Source of the DNA: JACVCK01 sp041940385
Lineage (GTDB): Bacteria > Planctomycetota > Phycisphaerae > Phycisphaerales > UBA1924
Length of the DNA stretch: 17,932 nt
NCBI GenBank assembly: GCA_041940385.1
Contig: JBGTSD010000067.1
Span: 1-17,932 of the forward strand
Reading direction: 5' to 3'
Below the pieces are notes generated by a model. The model ran no database searches and had not been told where the DNA came from. It was given only the letters and a program-made list of their open reading frames with translations. A program made the position numbers and the translations under genes. Below are positions 15,096 to 17,932 of the stretch, one piece after another. The first letter of the stretch is position 1, and every line of letters begins with the position of its first letter.

Positions 15096-16400
15096 ATGAG
15101 TCAGACCAAGAGCCTTGTGGTGCTCGCGGGCGCTGCGCTCAGCCTGGGCGGCGCTGCGTTTGCTGAGCAGGCCGCGTGGAGCGCGAATGTCGACGAGGTG
15201 CGTGCCCTTGTCGCCGAGATGATGGCTGATGCGCAGACTCGTTCGAGCCTGCTGCAGAGCGGATCGACCGCCGGTCACGATGGCAAGTTCTTCCTTGCGT
15301 CGACCGACGGCAACTTCCGCCTGAACGTCAGCGGCCAGATGCAGTTCCGGTACTACGCGTCGTTCCTCGACGACGACACGCCGGGCGTGGACGATCTGGA
15401 GTTCGGTTTCGAGAACCGCCGTACGAAGCTCACCTTCGCCGGCCACATCTTCGATCCGAACATGTTCTACGAGGTCACCGGCGCGTTCAATCGCAACGGC
15501 GGCAACTTCGGCCTCGAGAACGCGTTCTTCGGCTACAACTGGGACAATGGCTTCTCCGCTCGGGCCGGTCAGTTCAAGCTGCCGTTCCTGCGTGAAGAGC
15601 TCGTGTCCTCGAAGTACCAGCTCGCCGTCGATCGCTCGGTCCTCAACGAGGAGTTCAATCAGGACTACTCGCAGGGCATCGAGCTCTCGTACAAGCAGGA
15701 CTGGTTCGGCGGTTACTTCGCGTTCTCTGACGGCTTCGGCTCCCGGAACACCAACTTCCAGGCCGACCCCGCCGACTTCGCGCTGACCGGCCGCGTCGAG
15801 ATCCTCTTCGCCGGCGACTGGAAGCAGTTCAAGGACTTCACGAGCCCCCGCGGCTCGGAGTTCGCCGCCATGCTCGGCGCCGCCGTGCACTACGAGCAGG
15901 CCCCCGACGTCGATGGCAACCCGAAGCCCTGGGCCCTGCCCTACACGCTCGACATCTCCGTCGAGGGTGACGGCTGGAACCTCTTCGGCGCGTTCGTCGG
16001 TCAGCACTCTGACAACGACCTGCCGGGCGGCGCCGGCGTCGATGCCGATGACTTCGGCTTCGTCGTCCAGGGCGGCGTCTACCTGACCGAGGAGCTCGAG
16101 CTCTTCGGCCGGTACGACATCCTCATCCCCGACGACGATCGCGTCGGCGCGGATGACACCTTCAACACCATCACGGCCGGCATCAACTACTACATCCACG
16201 GCCACGCGGCGAAGTTCACCCTGGACGTCGCCTACTACATCGACTCCACCACCATGTCGTCCCTCGGCGCCATGGGCCTCGTCTCCGGCAACACGGACGT
16301 CAACGGCGTGGCCACCGGTGGCAACACCGGCATCGGCCTGCTCGGCTCCGCCGACGAGGGCGAGTTCACGATCCGCGCTCAGTTCCAGCTGCTCTTCTGA
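15096..16400 (+). CDS. Phosphate-selective-type outer-membrane porin (OprO/OprP family)
   Basis: A 434-residue outer-membrane beta-barrel. A signal peptide (about 1-23, MSQTKSLVVLAGAALSLGGAAFA) is followed by a short helical segment (DEVRALVAEMMADAQTRSSLL), then a barrel with the family hallmarks: NVSGQMQFRYYASF, EFGFENRRTKLTFAGHIFDPNMFYEV, the ARAGQFKLPFLREELVSSKYQLAVDRSVLNE segment, SQGIELSYK, and a terminal aromatic strand ending in LLF. These resemble Porin_O_P proteins that pass phosphate or other anions. Negative residues are frequent in the loops, so selectivity cannot be read off the sequence. ATG 15096 has AGGAG at 15082-15086. The divergent phoB-phoR pair makes phosphate control likely. 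A strong terminator follows. Codon use is less extreme at the start of the gene than in neighbours, consistent with high expression. Confidence 0.9.
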   Translation: MSQTKSLVVLAGAALSLGGAAFAEQAAWSANVDEVRALVAEMMADAQTRSSLLQSGSTAGHDGKFFLASTDGNFRLNVSGQMQFRYYASFLDDDTPGVDDLEFGFENRRTKLTFAGHIFDPNMFYEVTGAFNRNGGNFGLENAFFGYNWDNGFSARAGQFKLPFLREELVSSKYQLAVDRSVLNEEFNQDYSQGIELSYKQDWFGGYFAFSDGFGSRNTNFQADPADFALTGRVEILFAGDWKQFKDFTSPRGSEFAAMLGAAVHYEQAPDVDGNPKPWALPYTLDISVEGDGWNLFGAFVGQHSDNDLPGGAGVDADDFGFVVQGGVYLTEELELFGRYDILIPDDDRVGADDTFNTITAGINYYIHGHAAKFTLDVAYYIDSTTMSSLGAMGLVSGNTDVNGVATGGNTGIGLLGSADEGEFTIRAQFQLLF

Positions 16401-16433
16401 GCCGCTCCTGACTGCGATCTGATCTGCAGTTTC

Positions 16434-16471
16434 AACCGGCCGGCCCGAAAGGGTCGGCCGGTTCTTCTTTT
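16434..16471 (+). terminator. Intrinsic terminator of the porin gene
   Basis: Arms AACCGGCCGGCCC (16434-16446) and GGGTCGGCCGGTT (16451-16463) form a 13-bp helix with one G-T wobble, closed by a GAAA tetraloop, followed by CTTCTTTT (16464-16471). It lies 33 nt after the porin stop. Confidence 0.93.
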
Positions 16472-16482
16472 GTCCCGCGCGA

Positions 16483-16488
16483 TAGACT
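16483..16488 (+). promoter_or_regulatory. Candidate -10 box for the gene at 16498
   Basis: TAGACT lies 9 nt before the ATG, right after the porin terminator, so the downstream gene has its own promoter and a leader of at most a few nt. A -35 element is not clear. Confidence 0.35.
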
Positions 16489-16497
16489 GCCCTCGCC

Positions 16498-17058
16498 ATG
16501 GCCGACGCCGCTCCCGATCCCTCCGCTTCGCCGCTCGCCGGCGTCCCCGCGCTCGCGCCGCTCCTGGGCCGGCCCGCGCCCGCCGTCGAGCCCGTCCAGC
16601 GCCTCGAGCACACCCGCTCGGTCTTCTGGCAGAACGTCGTCCGCGAGCTGCTCGTCGGCCTGCCCGCCCTCGCCGCGCGTCACCCGCAGATGATGGACGG
16701 ACGCATCGCCGTGCTGACCCGCGCCGGAGAGCGGATCCCGATCGGCGGCGTCGAGCCGCTCTTCCCGTGCAGCGTCTCCTCGCCCGAAACCATGCAGCTC
16801 TGCATGGCCGTGCAGTGCACCGTCTTCAACATCCGCACGCCGACCGGCGAGGTCTTCACGCTGCCGCTCGAAGAGATCCGGGGCGTGCACACGCTCACCG
16901 AGGACCTCATCCGGCAGATCGAGCAGGCCGCGAAACAGGTCGCCGGCGAAGACGCCGACGAGCCCTTCGGATTCGCCGCGTTCACGTCGCTGGCCAAGCA
17001 GGCGCAGAACAAGTCGTCGACGGAGCCGAAGTCCTCGTCGAAGAACAAGGCCGGCTGA
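16498..17058 (+). CDS. Conserved-looking hypothetical protein
   Basis: A 186-residue soluble protein that I do not recognise. No signal peptide or membrane segment is seen. The first 35 residues are Ala/Pro-rich. The core (about 38-145) looks folded: RSVFWQNVVRELLVGLPALAARH, a strand-rich middle (GRIAVLTRAGERIPIGGVEPLFP, MAVQCTVFNIRTPTGEVFTLPLEEIRGVHTL) and a helix TEDLIRQIEQAAKQVAG. The C-terminus (about 165-186) is Lys/Ser-rich and probably disordered. The start is the first ATG after the porin terminator, with a -10 box just upstream. Coding is supported by strong third-position GC and by the tight fit between the terminator and the convergent methyltransferase: its TGA and the other gene's stop abut in a TGATCA palindrome. 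Confidence 0.75.
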   Translation: MADAAPDPSASPLAGVPALAPLLGRPAPAVEPVQRLEHTRSVFWQNVVRELLVGLPALAARHPQMMDGRIAVLTRAGERIPIGGVEPLFPCSVSSPETMQLCMAVQCTVFNIRTPTGEVFTLPLEEIRGVHTLTEDLIRQIEQAAKQVAGEDADEPFGFAAFTSLAKQAQNKSSTEPKSSSKNKAG

Positions 17059-17757
17059 TCAGTCGAGCCGGCGCGCGATCATCAGCCCTTCGCGCAGCGG
17101 GACGCACGAGGTCTCGAACCACGAGTCCGACGCGACCGTCCGGTTGAAGCGGTCGATCGCGTCGCGATAGTCGCTCGAGCCGGGCGGGTCGGTGACCCAC
17201 TTGGATCCGCCGAGCACGTTGTCGGCGACGATCAGTCCGCCGCGGCGCATCATCGGGCGCAGCGCGAGCAAGTAGTCCGTGTACTCGGTCTTGATGGCGT
17301 CGAGGAACGCGAAGTCCACTGACTCATCGCCGAGCTGATCGCGCAGTCGCGGCAGTTCCTCGAGCGCGGTGGAGCGCCTGATCTCGATGCGGTCGGCCAC
17401 GCCGGCGGCGCTGAATTCGCGAAGCGCGAAGTTCGCGTGGTGCGGCTCCGGCTCGATCGTGTAGAGACGTCCGGCCGGATCGCGCCGCAGGCCGCGCGCG
17501 ATCCAGATGGCCGAATACCCCGCGAGCGTGCCCAGCTCGATCGCGACGGCGGCGCCCTTCCCGGCGTTGGTCATCGCGCACAGCGTGCGCAACAGCCGCC
17601 CGACGGACGCGTCCACGGCGATGTCGGGAATTCCGGCCGCGATGGCGCGCGGCATGAGCGTGCGCAGTTGCTCGTCCTGCGCGCCGAAGACCTCCCGGGT
17701 GTACGCCTGGAGCGCGTCCCAGCGATCGGTCGTGTGTTCGAGCTGCTCCACGCTCAT
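17059..17757 (-). CDS. SAM-dependent O-methyltransferase (Methyltransf_3 type)
   Basis: A 232-residue class I methyltransferase of the caffeoyl-CoA/catechol O-methyltransferase-like family, which moves a methyl group from SAM to a hydroxyl in a metal-dependent way. Visible: motif I AIELGTLAGYSAIWIA (about 73-87), acidic residue E102 in LYTIEPEP for SAM ribose, FLDAIKTEYTDYL (D153, usually FIDADK), and GGLIVADNVLGGS with the D179-N180 metal ligands. The usual second Asp of FIDADK is Ile/Lys-shifted here (FLDAIK), a small departure. Motif I has Leu where Gly/Tyr is common (GTLAGYSA). GGGAG lies about 8 nt before ATG 17757. It follows the acs gene by 25 nt on the same strand, so both are probably co-transcribed. 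The substrate is unknown. Confidence 0.88.
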   Translation of the reverse strand: MSVEQLEHTTDRWDALQAYTREVFGAQDEQLRTLMPRAIAAGIPDIAVDASVGRLLRTLCAMTNAGKGAAVAIELGTLAGYSAIWIARGLRRDPAGRLYTIEPEPHHANFALREFSAAGVADRIEIRRSTALEELPRLRDQLGDESVDFAFLDAIKTEYTDYLLALRPMMRRGGLIVADNVLGGSKWVTDPPGSSDYRDAIDRFNRTVASDSWFETSCVPLREGLMIARRLD

Positions 17758-17782
17758 GATCGATCTCCCGAAATGACGGCGT

Positions 17783-17932
<150 letters not shown>

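Noticed and set aside
14841..16613. 590-codon minus-strand open frame over the porin
   Set aside because: Antisense to a well-supported porin with signal peptide, promoter, ribosome site and terminator; translation is Val/Glu/Ala/Arg-rich with no motif.

Overview
The window is GC-rich, tightly packed chromosomal DNA of a Gram-negative-type bacterium. Several genes point to Planctomycetota, most likely the class Phycisphaerae: a prepilin-type protein with a C-terminal H...DG motif, a zinc-ribbon/GYF-like/transmembrane protein, a planctomycete-like secreted TPR protein and futalosine-pathway menaquinone synthesis. This assignment is inference from gene style; there is no rRNA to confirm it.

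Layout. Positions 1-5193 (minus strand, read right to left): a PpiC-type prolyl isomerase lipoprotein, a membrane histidine kinase, a receiver-GGDEF response regulator (probably the kinase's partner), SmpB of trans-translation, and the 5' part of mqnD. Positions 5257-7856 (plus strand): a zinc-ribbon membrane protein, then a 404-bp gap holding two hairpins, a promoter and a strong intrinsic terminator (a possible small RNA), then kbl (2-amino-3-ketobutyrate CoA ligase). Positions 7864-9037: a minus-strand PilZ protein divergent from a plus-strand prepilin-like protein. Positions 9041-14613 (minus strand): phoB-phoR-like two-component pair, a secreted TPR-like protein, and a GAF/SpoIIE-type PP2C phosphatase whose start codon abuts the stop of the TPR gene. 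Across a 482-bp gap and divergent from phoB lies a phosphate-selective-type (OprO/OprP) porin at 15096-16400, with a good promoter, a long structured leader and a strong terminator. The right end has an unidentified plus-strand gene, then minus-strand remains of an operon with the 3' end of acs (acetyl-CoA synthetase) followed by an O-methyltransferase.

How it works together. Two signalling themes stand out. The first is phosphate response: PhoR senses, PhoB binds DNA, and the divergent anion porin is a natural target. The second is cyclic-di-GMP: a diguanylate cyclase with an intact product-inhibition site, probably driven by the adjacent kinase, and a PilZ receptor elsewhere in the window. 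The rest is housekeeping (smpB, mqnD, kbl, acs). I did not find a clearly new multi-gene system. The least explained items are the non-coding segment before kbl, the porin leader, and a recurring pattern of -10 boxes placed so close to start codons that the transcripts would be leaderless.
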